A DNA stretch of 64,000 bases, from NCBI RefSeq assembly GCF_004344915.1, contig NZ_SKFG01000022.1, forward strand, positions 54,972 through 118,971, read 5' to 3'. Below the pieces are notes generated by a model. That model made no database searches and was not told where the DNA came from. It saw nothing but the letters and a program-made list of their open reading frames with translations. The stretch's first letter is position 1. The number at the start of each line of letters is the position of its first letter. This stretch comes from Paenibacillus albiflavus (GTDB lineage: Bacteria > Bacillota > Bacilli > Paenibacillales > NBRC-103111). Made by a program: the position numbers and the translations under genes. Below are positions 19,646 to 28,999 of this stretch, in pieces.

Positions 19646-19680
19646 ACGAAAAGAACCTTCGGCAGAAGAGCCAAAGGTTC
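19646..19680 (-). terminator. spoVID terminator
   Basis: GAACCTT (19653-19659) pairs with AAGGTTC (19674-19680), with an inner GGC/GCC pair. On the minus strand the hairpin is followed by TTTTCG. Confidence 0.7.
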
Positions 19681-19702
19681 CTATGTAAACCATACATTCC
19701 TA

Positions 19703-20869
19703 TCATCTGGGAATATAGATGATTTGTCCAGCCTGTACATCAACGTTCGTCAGGCTGTTGTAGTTCTGCAATTCCCGTTCATTCACCCCGTATTTACGTG
19801 CAATTCCTTCTAAAGTATCTTCCTTTTGAATAATACACATTCTTACTTTGCGGAATTCCTGCTGACTCGAATCTTCTCGAAGAAATAGCTTGCGCCATTC
19901 TAAAGAATCAGCTCGCATCGATTCCTGACTTATAGGAGGTGGTGATTGACTAGAAACCTGTTCCTGGGCTGCGCTCGATTTAAGTAATGATTTTATCCCT
20001 ACCGGGCGCTCCTCAGTAACTGGTTCTTCCTTGGTCCTGCTTGTTAAGGCAACCTTCATTTCCTTGACTTCTTCATGAGCTGGAGTTTCTAATGCAGGTG
20101 ATGCATATTCAGGATTCGTGAAATTGTGATCCTGCTTCTCTACTTCGTATTCGTAGTTCGTTCCCACATAAGATGTGGCATATCCATCGTACTGCTCCAA
20201 CGCTCTGGTATACGTGAACTCCGGTTGTACATCCTCATGCAATTGCTGCTGCCAGAAGTTATCCGCTTGCAGCGGCTGAGGCATCTCCAATCTAATCTCA
20301 GGTTCTTCTCGAGTTTCTACATGTGGGTGAAAATGCACCTCTGATTCGTATGCAACAGGTATTTGAGATGCTGGAATCGCTTCCGATGCTTGATGGCTGA
20401 ATGTCATTTCCTCATCCTCTGACCACGGATTATGCAGCGATAAATCTACCGCGATCGGCTCCTGCTCGAAATCAGCATCAGGTGCGCCATGTAAGGACAA
20501 ACCAGAATCCACCTCTACGCCATGCAGGGATAACACGCCTGTTACATTTAAGTTGCGAGTTGATAACAGCTCCACATCAAAATTCTCAATTTCCACCAGA
20601 ATGTCCGACAAGCTGTTGATTCTGCTCATGGGCAGCGTAATTTCGACTGGGATCAAATGCTCGAGCGTTCGATGATCTCTCACATTTTCTCCGACATATT
20701 GTCCCGTCAGCATTAAATTTCCACGAAGCAATGCTTGTTCATCTTGTTCAATAACTTGAATATGGGGAATAAGCTCCGTATCATGCAGCTCGCTAATGCC
20801 AATTGCATCATCAGCCAGATGGATACGTTCGTAGATATCAAAACGTAAGCCTTTGCTTTGTTCAGTCAA
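19703..20869 (-). CDS. spoVID: SpoVID-like spore coat morphogenetic protein with LysM domain
   Basis: 388 aa, very acidic. The N-terminal region of about 130 residues ('LRFDIYERIHLADDAIGI...LRGNLMLTGQYVG') resembles the SpoVID N-terminal domain. A low-complexity middle follows, and a LysM domain closes the protein (DTLEGIARKYGVNERELQNY). SpoVID brings coat proteins around the forespore. The TTG at 20869 is chosen because GGAGAGG lies 6 bp upstream; a GTG at 20893 would put that site inside the gene. Position between hemL and valS matches Bacillus, but ysxE is missing between spoVID and valS. Confidence 0.85.
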   Translation of the reverse strand: MTEQSKGLRFDIYERIHLADDAIGISELHDTELIPHIQVIEQDEQALLRGNLMLTGQYVGENVRDHRTLEHLIPVEITLPMSRINSLSDILVEIENFDVELLSTRNLNVTGVLSLHGVEVDSGLSLHGAPDADFEQEPIAVDLSLHNPWSEDEEMTFSHQASEAIPASQIPVAYESEVHFHPHVETREEPEIRLEMPQPLQADNFWQQQLHEDVQPEFTYTRALEQYDGYATSYVGTNYEYEVEKQDHNFTNPEYASPALETPAHEEVKEMKVALTSRTKEEPVTEERPVGIKSLLKSSAAQEQVSSQSPPPISQESMRADSLEWRKLFLREDSSQQEFRKVRMCIIQKEDTLEGIARKYGVNERELQNYNSLTNVDVQAGQIIYIPR

Positions 20870-20972
20870 GGCAATCCTCTCCTTCCTTTCCACAAGACAT
20901 TCATCGTCTCTACAATTATATGTAAGGGGGAGAGAAGCATGACTATATTTTTAGCCTGTCCTTAAGAACCGT

Positions 20973-21842
20973 TCAGAGCTGCTTCATGACTTGCTCGATT
21001 TCATTCGGCAAGGGAGCTTCTACTTCTATAAGATCCGCTGTCAAAGGGTGGGTAAAAGATAGTTTATAGCCATGCAGCGCTTGATGTGATAGAAGCTTAT
21101 CACTGCCTCCATACAGCTTGTCACCTATAAGCGGATGACCGAGATAGCTCAAATGGACGCGAATTTGATGCGTACGTCCCGTTTCAAGTGATAATTCTAC
21201 TAATGCTCCATGCGAAAATTGCTCCATCACCTTGTAATGAGTGACTGCCGCATCCCCACTTGATGATACTCTCCGTCTAGCATTATGATGCCGATCTCGA
21301 CCGATGGGCTGGTTAATCGTACCCTTCTTGCGGCTAAATCTGCCTTCCGCCACGGCAAGATATGTCCGATGAATCGACTTTGCGCGCATCTGTTCATCTA
21401 GCTGCTGATGTGCCCACTCATTCTTTGCATAAAGTACAAGACCTGAAGTATCTACATCCAGTCGATGAATATGCCGCACGCGGCAAGCTTGTCCTGTCTC
21501 CGCATAATATGCTGCTACACGACCTGCTAATGTACCTGGTTGATTCGCTGTTATCCCATGCACTGGCATACCGACTGACTTCACAACAACAAGGCAATAA
21601 TCATCCTCATAAGCGATTGTCAGCTCTCCCCATTCAGGTGTTATCGGAGGAGAGTCATGTTCTGAAGGGAACAAATGCAGCATGAGTCTCGTTCCTTGCA
21701 TCCGCACCCCACCATTTGCCTTTAATTTATTCCACATTTTGGGAATCATTGGGATAACGGAAGATACCGCTTCGTACGTTAATTCAACTGGGGCTGGCAA
21801 AGCAATAGATAGCCATTCACCTTTACGATTGTATGCGTTCAT
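20973..21842 (-). CDS. RluA-family pseudouridine synthase
   Basis: 289 aa. The enzyme isomerises uridine to pseudouridine in rRNA or tRNA. The catalytic motif 'HIHRLDVDTSGLVLYAKN' contains the essential aspartate. 'LETGRTHQIRVHLSYLGHPL' and 'GDKLYGG' are further family signatures. Several RluA paralogues exist in Firmicutes (YlyB, YhcT, YjbO) and the target base cannot be assigned here. It is inserted between hemL and spoVID on the same strand. Confidence 0.92.
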   Translation of the reverse strand: MNAYNRKGEWLSIALPAPVELTYEAVSSVIPMIPKMWNKLKANGGVRMQGTRLMLHLFPSEHDSPPITPEWGELTIAYEDDYCLVVVKSVGMPVHGITANQPGTLAGRVAAYYAETGQACRVRHIHRLDVDTSGLVLYAKNEWAHQQLDEQMRAKSIHRTYLAVAEGRFSRKKGTINQPIGRDRHHNARRRVSSSGDAAVTHYKVMEQFSHGALVELSLETGRTHQIRVHLSYLGHPLIGDKLYGGSDKLLSHQALHGYKLSFTHPLTADLIEVEAPLPNEIEQVMKQL

Positions 21843-21879
21843 CCTCTACGTCCTTTATCGATTTGATAAAAGCTGGTTC

Positions 21880-23190
21880 CTATGAGGAAGCCAGCTTCTT
21901 CATTACTTCACGATGTGCCTGAATCGTAAGCTCAATATCTTCATCTGTGTGAGCTGTCGATACAAACATACCTTCGAATTGTGAAGGCGCCACCGAAATG
22001 CCTTGATCCAGCATCGCTCTAAAATAACGATAGAATAGCTGCAGATCAGATGTTCTAGCTGTCTCAAAGTTATACACCTTCTGATTTGTAAAGAATGGGC
22101 ATACCATCGAGCCAATACGATTAATCGTACAAGGGATGTCATATTCATTGGCATTGTGAGTAAAACCTTGCTCTAGTCTAGCGGATTTCCGTTCAAGTTC
22201 CTCATAGACCCCTGGCTCACCAAGCAATTGAAGTGTTGTTAAACCTGCAATCATTGCCAGTGGATTCCCGGATAAAGTTCCTGCTTGATAAATTGGACCC
22301 ATTGGCGCCATATGCTCCATAATTTCACGTTTGCCGCCATACGCTCCAACAGGCAAGCCTCCGCCAATTACTTTGCCGAGACAAGTGATGTCAGGATCAA
22401 TACCGAATCTTCCCTGAGCACAGCCCAGTCCAACACGGAATCCCGTCATTACCTCATCCATAATCAGCAAAGCTCCATATGTACGCGTAACTTCACGCAG
22501 TCCTTCCAAGAATCCAGGAAGCGGCAGCACGACGCCCATATTGCCTGCAACAGGCTCAACGATGATAGCTGCTATTTCTTCTCCATAACGGTCAAAAGCT
22601 AATTTAACGGCCTCAAGATCGTTATATGGCACAGCAATCGTATTGCCAGCTACGCTATCTGGAACACCCGGCGAGTCCGGCAATCCAAGCGTTGCTACGC
22701 CTGATCCTGCTTTAATCAACAAGGCATCAGCATGTCCATGATAACTGCCTTCGAATTTAAGGATTTTATTGCGCCCTGTATATCCTCTTGCTAATCGCAA
22801 TGCACTCATCGTCGCTTCTGTACCCGAGTTCACCATTCGAACGATATCCATCGACGGTACACGCTCCGTTACGAGCTTAGCCATCTGCGTCTCTACAAGT
22901 GTAGGCGCACCGAAGCTAGTTCCTTTGGCTGCCGTGTCCTGAATAGCCTGAACTACACGAGGATGCGCATGACCGACGATCAATGGCCCCCACGAACATA
23001 CATAGTCAATAAACGATTGTCCGTCAATATCATACACTCGTGATCCAACACCATGATCGATATATAAAGGCGTTACTCCGACAGATTTAAAGGCTCTAAC
23101 AGGTGAGTTAACCCCGCCAACCATGTATTGCTTAGCCTCCGCAAAAGCCATGGATGAATTATGATCTTGCCTTACTGTATGTTCTTTCAT
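21880..23190 (-). CDS. hemL: Glutamate-1-semialdehyde 2,1-aminomutase
   Basis: About 436 aa. This PLP enzyme turns glutamate-1-semialdehyde into 5-aminolevulinate, the second step of the C5 heme route. The PLP lysine lies in '[17 protein letters not shown]'; '[17 protein letters not shown]' and '[11 protein letters not shown]' bind cofactor. Start: GTAGGAG directly abuts the first ATG (23202), so the ATG at 23190 is preferred. It follows hemD by 60 bp; hemB, which normally sits between them, is absent. It makes sense only with a glutamyl-tRNA reductase, which is not in this window. Confidence 0.95.
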   Translation of the reverse strand: MKEHTVRQDHNSSMAFAEAKQYMVGGVNSPVRAFKSVGVTPLYIDHGVGSRVYDIDGQSFIDYVCSWGPLIVGHAHPRVVQAIQDTAAKGTSFGAPTLVETQMAKLVTERVPSMDIVRMVNSGTEATMSALRLARGYTGRNKILKFEGSYHGHADALLIKAGSGVATLGLPDSPGVPDSVAGNTIAVPYNDLEAVKLAFDRYGEEIAAIIVEPVAGNMGVVLPLPGFLEGLREVTRTYGALLIMDEVMTGFRVGLGCAQGRFGIDPDITCLGKVIGGGLPVGAYGGKREIMEHMAPMGPIYQAGTLSGNPLAMIAGLTTLQLLGEPGVYEELERKSARLEQGFTHNANEYDIPCTINRIGSMVCPFFTNQKVYNFETARTSDLQLFYRYFRAMLDQGISVAPSQFEGMFVSTAHTDEDIELTIQAHREVMKKLASS

Positions 23191-23250
23191 CTTATTGCTC
23201 ATCTCCTACGAGTTTATTCCATTCTAGTAAACACAGAATCCTTACCTTTA

Positions 23251-24054
23251 TCACCAAGGTTGTGCAAGTTCTACTAGATTCTGCACAAGACCAGGTATTG
23301 TAAACTCCTTCGCCACAGCAGATACATGTAAGCCAAGTTCACGTGCAGTATCAGCTGTTTTGCTTCCTATACAAGTAATTTGAACATCCTGCAGCAATTG
23401 CATCGGTTCTTCAACGCCGTTATGTCTAATCGCAGCTATAAAATTCCTTACAGTCGAGGAACTCGTAAAGGTGACGAAATCAATCGCTTTGGTTTGCAAT
23501 AAATCTATAATTGCCTGCCCATTCTCATAATTAGGCACATTCTCGTAAACAATCACTTGCGTAATTTCCATTCCAAGCACCGTCAACTGCTCTGCAATGA
23601 TCGTTCGAGCAATATCTGCCGTTGGCAATAGCGCTTTATCCCCTTGATGAATATTAGGTTGCATCGCAGCAACGAATCCTTCACTGACAAACTCCTGCGG
23701 GACTAGCTCAACCGTTAAACCATAGTGTTGGATCACTTCTGCTGTCTTAGGACCGACCGCAGCAATTTTCATTTTTTTCAATCGGTTAAGATCCATATGA
23801 AGCTCACGCAGACGTCTAATGAAGAACTCGACCCCGTTCACGCTTGTAAAAAACAACCACTGGTAGTCGCTTAAATGATGAATGGCATCGTCAAGACGCT
23901 TCACAGCTTCAGGTTCAGAAGGCTGCCTTATTCCAATAACGGCTAATTCAATCGGTTCTCCACCAAGCTCACGAATAGCATCAGACAGCTCTTTAGCTTG
24001 ACTTGGAGCACGAGTCACAAGTATTTTGCGACCCAATAGGGGCTGCTGCTTCAT
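23251..24054 (-). CDS. hemD: Uroporphyrinogen-III synthase
   Basis: 267 aa. HemD closes and inverts ring D of hydroxymethylbilane to make uroporphyrinogen III, the branch point to heme, siroheme and corrinoids. HemD sequences are poorly conserved; the two-domain pattern is visible in 'ILVTRAPSQAKELSDAI', 'WLFFTSVNGVEFF', 'AVGPKTAEVIQHYG' and 'VTFTSSSTVRNF'. AAGGAG precedes the ATG. hemA, hemX and hemC, expected just upstream, are replaced by speD and an unknown gene. Confidence 0.92.
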   Translation of the reverse strand: MKQQPLLGRKILVTRAPSQAKELSDAIRELGGEPIELAVIGIRQPSEPEAVKRLDDAIHHLSDYQWLFFTSVNGVEFFIRRLRELHMDLNRLKKMKIAAVGPKTAEVIQHYGLTVELVPQEFVSEGFVAAMQPNIHQGDKALLPTADIARTIIAEQLTVLGMEITQVIVYENVPNYENGQAIIDLLQTKAIDFVTFTSSSTVRNFIAAIRHNGVEEPMQLLQDVQITCIGSKTADTARELGLHVSAVAKEFTIPGLVQNLVELAQPW

Positions 24055-24143
24055 CCGATATCACTCCTTAATTTATAACCTTCATTATAACATATCCATT
24101 CACAAAATCGGATTTTGCCTACTTTCCTCATATGTGATCATAA

Positions 24144-24187
24144 GCAAATAACCACGGGACCCATTCGTAAATGAATGAATCCCGTGG
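24144..24187 (-). terminator. speD terminator
   Basis: CCACGGGA (24152-24159) pairs with TCCCGTGG (24180-24187), with an inner ATTC/GAAT pair; TTATTT follows on the minus strand. It separates speD from hemD. Confidence 0.75.
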
Positions 24188-24228
24188 CAATGTGTCTATA
24201 TTCAAATATTTGCAAAACAAAACTTGTA

Positions 24229-24630
24229 CTACTTTACAAGCTCAGCTTGTTTCATCGACGGAGTTTCAACTTGTAGCTCTCCCATTCCGCGAACTAGCTT
24301 CTTCGCGTGAACAGTTTCCGGTTTTAATACGGATACCATGTGATCAATTGCTAGTTGTGGATCAACAGTCTCCCCACAAGTATAGCAATCCAGCGCTGCA
24401 AAACCTCTCTCAGGATACGTATGGATGGAGAGGTGACTCTCAGATAATAGCACCAATACAGTCGCACCTTGTGGCTCAAATTGCTTGGATTGTACAGATA
24501 ATACCGTTGCTCCGCATACTTCAGCAGCTTCAACCATTTGTGCTTGCAGCCATTCTGCATTATTCAGTAGATTGAAGTCGACACCCCAAGTATCAACAGC
24601 AACGTGTCTTCCGAAAGTTGAGTATTCCAT
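24229..24630 (-). CDS. speD: S-adenosylmethionine decarboxylase proenzyme
   Basis: 133 aa, the short prokaryotic form. SpeD decarboxylates SAM to supply the aminopropyl group for spermidine. The chain cuts itself before the serine of 'ESHLSIHTYPE' (about residue 63), turning that serine into the pyruvoyl cofactor. A conserved cysteine lies in 'LDCYTCGE'. The ATG at 24630 follows GGAAGGGGGAACC. It has its own terminator and sits where the heme genes hemA, hemX and hemC usually stand. Confidence 0.95.
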   Translation of the reverse strand: MEYSTFGRHVAVDTWGVDFNLLNNAEWLQAQMVEAAEVCGATVLSVQSKQFEPQGATVLVLLSESHLSIHTYPERGFAALDCYTCGETVDPQLAIDHMVSVLKPETVHAKKLVRGMGELQVETPSMKQAELVK

Positions 24631-24931
24631 CTTTCGGTTCCCCCTTCCTAGGAATAAAATGTTTGAAAAAATTTCATCCGCTAGGACCTACGTCATTCAC
24701 TTCTCTCGAGGGAAAAATCTCTCGCAACATTCCATGTCCTGAGTGAATCCTGGTTCCTATATATTGTTTTCAACGAAACTAAAAATAACATCAAATCATC
24801 AGAATTGCAACACTTTTTTTGGGATGTTTATAACTACCATATGTGACTTATTGCAGCTAGGTGAATAAACGATTCGTATATTTTATTTAGCACATAAAAA
24901 AAGCTCCCTTAGGAGCCTTTAAGTACTTGAA
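24631..24931. other. 301-bp intergenic region upstream of speD
   Basis: No gene is seen here. It holds the speD ribosome site (AGGAAGGGGG) and a long 5' region, and on its far side the terminator of the preceding gene. There is no clear consensus promoter; a TATATA sequence near 24767-24772 is a weak -10 candidate. Confidence 0.4.
24894..24919 (-). terminator. Terminator of the unknown gene upstream of speD
   Basis: On the minus strand AAGGCTCC/GGGAGCTT with a three-base loop is followed by a run of T. Confidence 0.85.
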
Positions 24932-25519
24932 CTATACTTCTAGAACGAATAGTTGATGGGTCAGCTTACGCAATCTCTCGTCAATTTCGGATAAGATTGC
25001 TGTATCCTTCAAATCATTGCGAAGATCTAGCAGATGATTGATTTGTCCACGAATTGTTTTGATTTCTTGTTCTGCCGTTTGGTTGTGGAATAAATTCTCC
25101 AATTGCCCCAACGTATTTTTATATTGATAAATTAATTTACGTGATCCATACTTTACTTCTTCAATTTGAGCAACAGCACCCAGATTGTATTGATATACGA
25201 TTGTGTAGCCTGTATAAATGCGATTTACAGTTGCGCTTCCTTTAAATTCAGCAACAGCCTTGCGCATTAAGCTTACTAAACGCATATCATGCAATCGACA
25301 GTTCCCTCTGCAAACATATTTGCCATCCTCTTGCTCAAAAGAAAAGTTAATTTCTTGATCTTTGTCGTCGCGGAATACGACCTCCTGATTTCCAGTATCC
25401 AGTACATGGACTTGCAGCTTAACACCACATTCCACAAACTTGTTAATAAATGTTGCTAGTTCGACTTCCGTTAATTGCAGGCAGGTTTTGACATACTCAG
25501 TCGCTAACCGTTGTGCCAT
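24932..25519 (-). CDS. Conserved-type protein of unknown function
   Basis: 195 aa. I do not recognise the family. The ATG at 25519 (MAQRLATEYVKTC) has GAGGGA 7 bp upstream and is preferred over an upstream start that lacks a ribosome site. The first two thirds look like a mixed alpha/beta fold. 'YVCRGNCRLHDMRLVSLM' has a CxxxC pair and a histidine that might hold a metal. The last 60 residues are a charged helix likely to form a coiled coil. There is no signal peptide or membrane segment. It stands alone with its own terminator. Confidence 0.7.
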   Translation of the reverse strand: MAQRLATEYVKTCLQLTEVELATFINKFVECGVKLQVHVLDTGNQEVVFRDDKDQEINFSFEQEDGKYVCRGNCRLHDMRLVSLMRKAVAEFKGSATVNRIYTGYTIVYQYNLGAVAQIEEVKYGSRKLIYQYKNTLGQLENLFHNQTAEQEIKTIRGQINHLLDLRNDLKDTAILSEIDERLRKLTHQLFVLEV

Positions 25520-25756
25520 GGAAAATCCCTCAATTCTTTGTTTTGAAAACAACAACACGAAACTTAACTATAACCTCAAGTTGTATATGTGTTAATAATT
25601 ATACTACACCCGCTAAGATTATTCCTTCGTAACCAAATCGTAAAATTCGGCGAAATCCGTAAAAATCAGCCTTAAGACGGAATTGTCAGCAAGTTTTTCA
25701 TAGATATCTCATTTTCCTCTTATACATTCTTCTATTCCCGAAGGGATGTAATACTA

Positions 25757-25801
25757 ATAAAGAAAGCGACCACATCAAGCTTTTGCTTGTCTGTCGTCGC
25801 T
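25757..25801 (-). terminator. ysxC terminator
   Basis: AGCGAC (25765-25770) pairs with GTCGCT (25796-25801), with AAGC/GCTT inside; on the minus strand TTTCTTTATT follows. It closes the lonA-ysxC pair. Confidence 0.8.
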
Positions 25802-25813
25802 CTATATACATAC

Positions 25814-26422
25814 CTATGATGGACTAACCTCGCTTTGATATCCTATCTTTTGCTCGATATAGCTCCATAATTCATCTTTTCCCAGGCCTAATTCAGATGA
25901 GAAAAGGATCAATGTCTCCCCTTTATCCATCCCAAGCGTCTCACGCACGATTTTGGCATGCTTTTGCCATTTGCCCTTAGGAATTTTATCCGCTTTAGTA
26001 GCAATTACAATGCGTGGTATATCGTTCGCACAGAGCCATTCATACATCGCTTGATCATCCTTGGAAGGAGGATGACGCAAATCTACAAGCTGCATCACAA
26101 GTTTCAATTCTTCCCGTTCTCTCAGGTAACGATCAATAAATACGCCCCAGCGAGCCCGCTCCGTCTTGGACACTTTAGCATAACCATAACCAGGCAAGTC
26201 TACGAAGTAGAGATCCTGATTGATTCGGTAATAATTCAATGTCTGTGTCTTTCCTGGCTGGGAGCTTGTACGAGCCAAATTTTTACGATTGATCATCTTG
26301 TTGATAAGCGATGATTTGCCGACATTGGAACGCCCTGCCAGAGCAACCTCTGGCAAGGCGTCAATCGGATATTGACTAGGCTGTACAGCCGATATAACAA
26401 ATTCGGATTGATTAACTTTCAA
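25814..26422 (-). CDS. ysxC: Ribosome biogenesis GTPase YsxC/EngB
   Basis: 202 aa. EngB GTPases help assemble the 50S ribosomal subunit. The P-loop is GRSNVGKSS at about residues 30-38, G3 is '[10 protein letters not shown]' and G4 is 'ATKADK'. The start is TTG at 26422 because AGGAGG lies 8 bp upstream. This reading overlaps the end of lonA by 11 bp, so the two are probably translated in a coupled way, as in Bacillus. Confidence 0.95.
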   Translation of the reverse strand: MKVNQSEFVISAVQPSQYPIDALPEVALAGRSNVGKSSLINKMINRKNLARTSSQPGKTQTLNYYRINQDLYFVDLPGYGYAKVSKTERARWGVFIDRYLREREELKLVMQLVDLRHPPSKDDQAMYEWLCANDIPRIVIATKADKIPKGKWQKHAKIVRETLGMDKGETLILFSSELGLGKDELWSYIEQKIGYQSEVSPS

Positions 26423-28757
26423 TTGTATTGCCTCCTGTTGTAACAAGCGCATGCGCCAACACTTCATCCATATGACTAACAGGGATTATCGTTAAATCTG
26501 CGCGTACGCTCTCTGGAATATCTTCAATATCCTTCTCGTTATCTTTTGGCACAAGAATGGTACGAATACCAGCACGATGCGCAGCAAGTGACTTCTCCTT
26601 TAGTCCGCCAATTGGCAGCACACGACCGCGAAGTGTAATTTCACCAGTCATGGCAACTTTACGCGAAACAGGGATATTACTTAAGGCAGAAATTAACGCT
26701 GTACACATCGTAATACCCGCAGATGGGCCATCCTTTGGAATTGCGCCTTCTGGAATATGAATATGAATATCGTTCTTTTCGTGAAAATCAGGTGCAATCC
26801 CAAATTTATCAGCACGTAATCTCGCAAATGAGAACGCCGCTTGTGCGGATTCCTTCATGACATCGCCAAGCTTACCTGTAAGCGTCAATTTACCACTGCC
26901 TGGCAGCACAGTGACTTCTATAGTCAATGTAACTCCGCCTACTTCAGTCCATGCCAATCCTGTTACCGTCCCAATCTGGTCGCTTTCTTCCACAGTCTGA
27001 TAATGGTACTTCGCAGGTCCAAGCATATCCTTCAAGCTCTCCAGATCTACATGAACGATTGTACTCGGATCAAGTACGATGCGCTTAGCAGCCTTGCGGC
27101 ATAGGGCAGCTAGCAGTTGCTCAAGCCCACGCACTCCTGCTTCACGTGTATAGTCACGAATGATGTGCATGATCATCTCATCATCGACGATTAATTGTTC
27201 TTCCTTTACGCCATGATCCCGTAGCTGCTTAGGCAGCAAATATTTGCGCGCAATTTGCTGCTTCTCCATTTCGGTATAACCCGCAATCGAGATCATTTCC
27301 ATCCGATCCAATAGGGGGCGCGGAATATTGTGCACGGTATTCGCCGTCGTAATGAACATAACGTTCGATAAATCAAACGGTACCTCAATATAGTGGTCAC
27401 TGAACGTATTGTTCTGTTCAGGATCAAGCACCTCAAGCAATGCAGCGCCTGGATCTCCGCGGAAATCCATTGCCATTTTATCTACTTCATCTAACAAAAA
27501 GACAGGATTCTGTACACCTGCATTCTTCATACCTTGAATAATTCGGCCTGGCATTGCGCCAACATAGGTTCTACGATGACCGCGAATTTCCGCTTCATCC
27601 CGAACACCGCCAAGCGAAATACGCACGAATTCACGTCCCATCGACCTTGCAATGGAACGAGCAATCGAGGTTTTACCTACCCCTGGAGGGCCAACCAGAC
27701 AGAGGATCGGTCCTTTGAGCTTCTCAGCTAGCTTCTGCACGGCTAAATACTCAATAACCCGCTCCTTCGGCTTTTCAAGTCCATAGTGATCTGCGTTCAG
27801 AACTTCTTCCGCTTTTAGCAAATCTATATCGTCTTCCGTTTTCTTCGACCAAGGCAAAGTAAGTAACCAATCAATATAATTGCGGATAACACTGCCTTCG
27901 GCTGAAGTAGCTGGCATCTTCTCAAGACGATCAATTTCTTTTTCAACCTTCTCCTGAACTTTATCAGGCAGCTCAGCTTCTGCTAGCTGGGAGCGCAGCT
28001 CCTCAACTTCACCAGCACGCCCTTCCTTATCGCCTAGCTCTTTCTGAATCGCCTTCATTTGTTCACGAAGATAATATTCCTTCTGTGTCTTCTCCATCTG
28101 CTTCTTGACACGTTGATTAATTTTGCGCTCAAGCTCAAGAACTTCACGCTCATTGTTCAATATCTCCAGCAGCTTCTCAAGACGCGGCCTTACATCGATA
28201 GTCTCCAGAATCTCTTGCTTATCTTTGATTTTGAGTGACAAGTGTGAAGTAATAACATCCGCTAATCGACCAGGTTCATCTATATCGCTAACTGCAGCAA
28301 GCGTCTCAGGCGTTACTTTCTTGGAAAGATTAATGTAATGCTCAAATTGACCTAGAATCGTACGCATAAGCGCGTCTAATTCTGGGTCGGAGCCTTCCTC
28401 TTCAACAAGCTCTTTAACTGAGACTTCGTAATATTCATCATTCACGAGGTATTCCATAATTTCGGCGCGCATCACACCTTCAACAAGAACACGTATCGTT
28501 CCGTTAGGCAATTTCAGCATTTGTCTGACCTTTGAAATTGTACCTATGCGATAAATATCCTCTTGCTTCGGTTCTTCAATATTCACTTCCGATTGCGAGC
28601 AAAGCAATATTAAGCTTTCATCGATCATCGCTTGCTCAAGCGCACGAATTGATTTCTCACGTCCCACATCCAAATGAAGGACCATGCTGGGATATACAAG
28701 TAATCCACGAAGTGGTAATAAAGGTAAACGACGCGTTTGATTTTTATTCGATCCCAT
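26412..28757 (-). CDS. lon: ATP-dependent protease LonA
   Basis: 781 aa. Soluble hexameric protease that degrades damaged and some regulatory proteins. The N-terminal substrate domain starts '[17 protein letters not shown]'. A coiled region follows, then Walker [10 protein letters not shown] near 355, Walker B '[10 protein letters not shown]', and the proteolytic Ser-Lys pair in '[12 protein letters not shown]' and '[17 protein letters not shown]'. GGAGGTG precedes the ATG. No CtsR or CIRCE box was seen in the 240 bp upstream; a hairpin and a copy of the TAGAATTTATAAC element are there instead. Confidence 0.97.
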   Translation of the reverse strand: MGSNKNQTRRLPLLPLRGLLVYPSMVLHLDVGREKSIRALEQAMIDESLILLCSQSEVNIEEPKQEDIYRIGTISKVRQMLKLPNGTIRVLVEGVMRAEIMEYLVNDEYYEVSVKELVEEEGSDPELDALMRTILGQFEHYINLSKKVTPETLAAVSDIDEPGRLADVITSHLSLKIKDKQEILETIDVRPRLEKLLEILNNEREVLELERKINQRVKKQMEKTQKEYYLREQMKAIQKELGDKEGRAGEVEELRSQLAEAELPDKVQEKVEKEIDRLEKMPATSAEGSVIRNYIDWLLTLPWSKKTEDDIDLLKAEEVLNADHYGLEKPKERVIEYLAVQKLAEKLKGPILCLVGPPGVGKTSIARSIARSMGREFVRISLGGVRDEAEIRGHRRTYVGAMPGRIIQGMKNAGVQNPVFLLDEVDKMAMDFRGDPGAALLEVLDPEQNNTFSDHYIEVPFDLSNVMFITTANTVHNIPRPLLDRMEMISIAGYTEMEKQQIARKYLLPKQLRDHGVKEEQLIVDDEMIMHIIRDYTREAGVRGLEQLLAALCRKAAKRIVLDPSTIVHVDLESLKDMLGPAKYHYQTVEESDQIGTVTGLAWTEVGGVTLTIEVTVLPGSGKLTLTGKLGDVMKESAQAAFSFARLRADKFGIAPDFHEKNDIHIHIPEGAIPKDGPSAGITMCTALISALSNIPVSRKVAMTGEITLRGRVLPIGGLKEKSLAAHRAGIRTILVPKDNEKDIEDIPESVRADLTIIPVSHMDEVLAHALVTTGGNTIES

Positions 28758-28862
28758 TTAACAGCACCTCCACTGATTTAGCCGCCTACTGTAGCTGTTG
28801 TTGTAGCTAACATTGTATCAAAACTACTAACAAAACTCCAATTTGCAGAAAAAGAGGAACTG

Positions 28863-28887
28863 TGCTGCCGTCCTTCGAAGGGCAGCA
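28863..28887. terminator. GC-rich hairpin between lonB and lonA
   Basis: TGCTGCC (28863-28869) pairs with GGCAGCA (28881-28887), with CTTCGAAG inside. The downstream T-tracts are weak on both strands, so it may be a poor terminator or a leader structure for lonA. Confidence 0.5.
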
Positions 28888-28904
28888 GCATACTTTTGTG
28901 TATT

Positions 28905-28937
28905 ATAGAATTTATAACTTTCGTGTCATAAATTCTA
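28905..28937 (+). repeat. TAGAATTTATAAC element, copy 2 (palindromic)
   Basis: TAGAATTTAT (28906-28915) and ATAAATTCTA (28928-28937) are perfect inverted arms around a 12-bp centre. The first 26 bp (28905-28930) match 12397-12422 except at one base. It lies 18 bp beyond a hairpin, upstream of lonA. Confidence 0.7.
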
Positions 28938-28948
28938 AGTAATACCTT

Positions 28949-28989
28949 AAGAAACACACCCGCCTTTAAGGACGGTGAAACCGTTTCTT
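28949..28989 (-). terminator. Structured 3' end after lonB
   Basis: AAGAAAC (28949-28955) pairs with GTTTCTT (28983-28989) around an inner CCGCC/GGACGG hairpin. It starts 11 bp past the lonB stop but lacks a T-tract, so termination is uncertain. Confidence 0.4.
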
Positions 28990-28999
28990 CTTGAAAATG

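Noticed and set aside
24066..24100. Another copy of the TAGAATTTATAAC element upstream of hemD
   Set aside because: Only part of the sequence fits (AATTTATAAC) and it is better read as a -10 region (TATAAT on the minus strand); no hairpin precedes it.
26412..26467. lonA-ysxC overlap as a frameshift or fusion
   Set aside because: Both proteins are complete; the overlap is 11 bp with a TTG start, which is usual for this pair.
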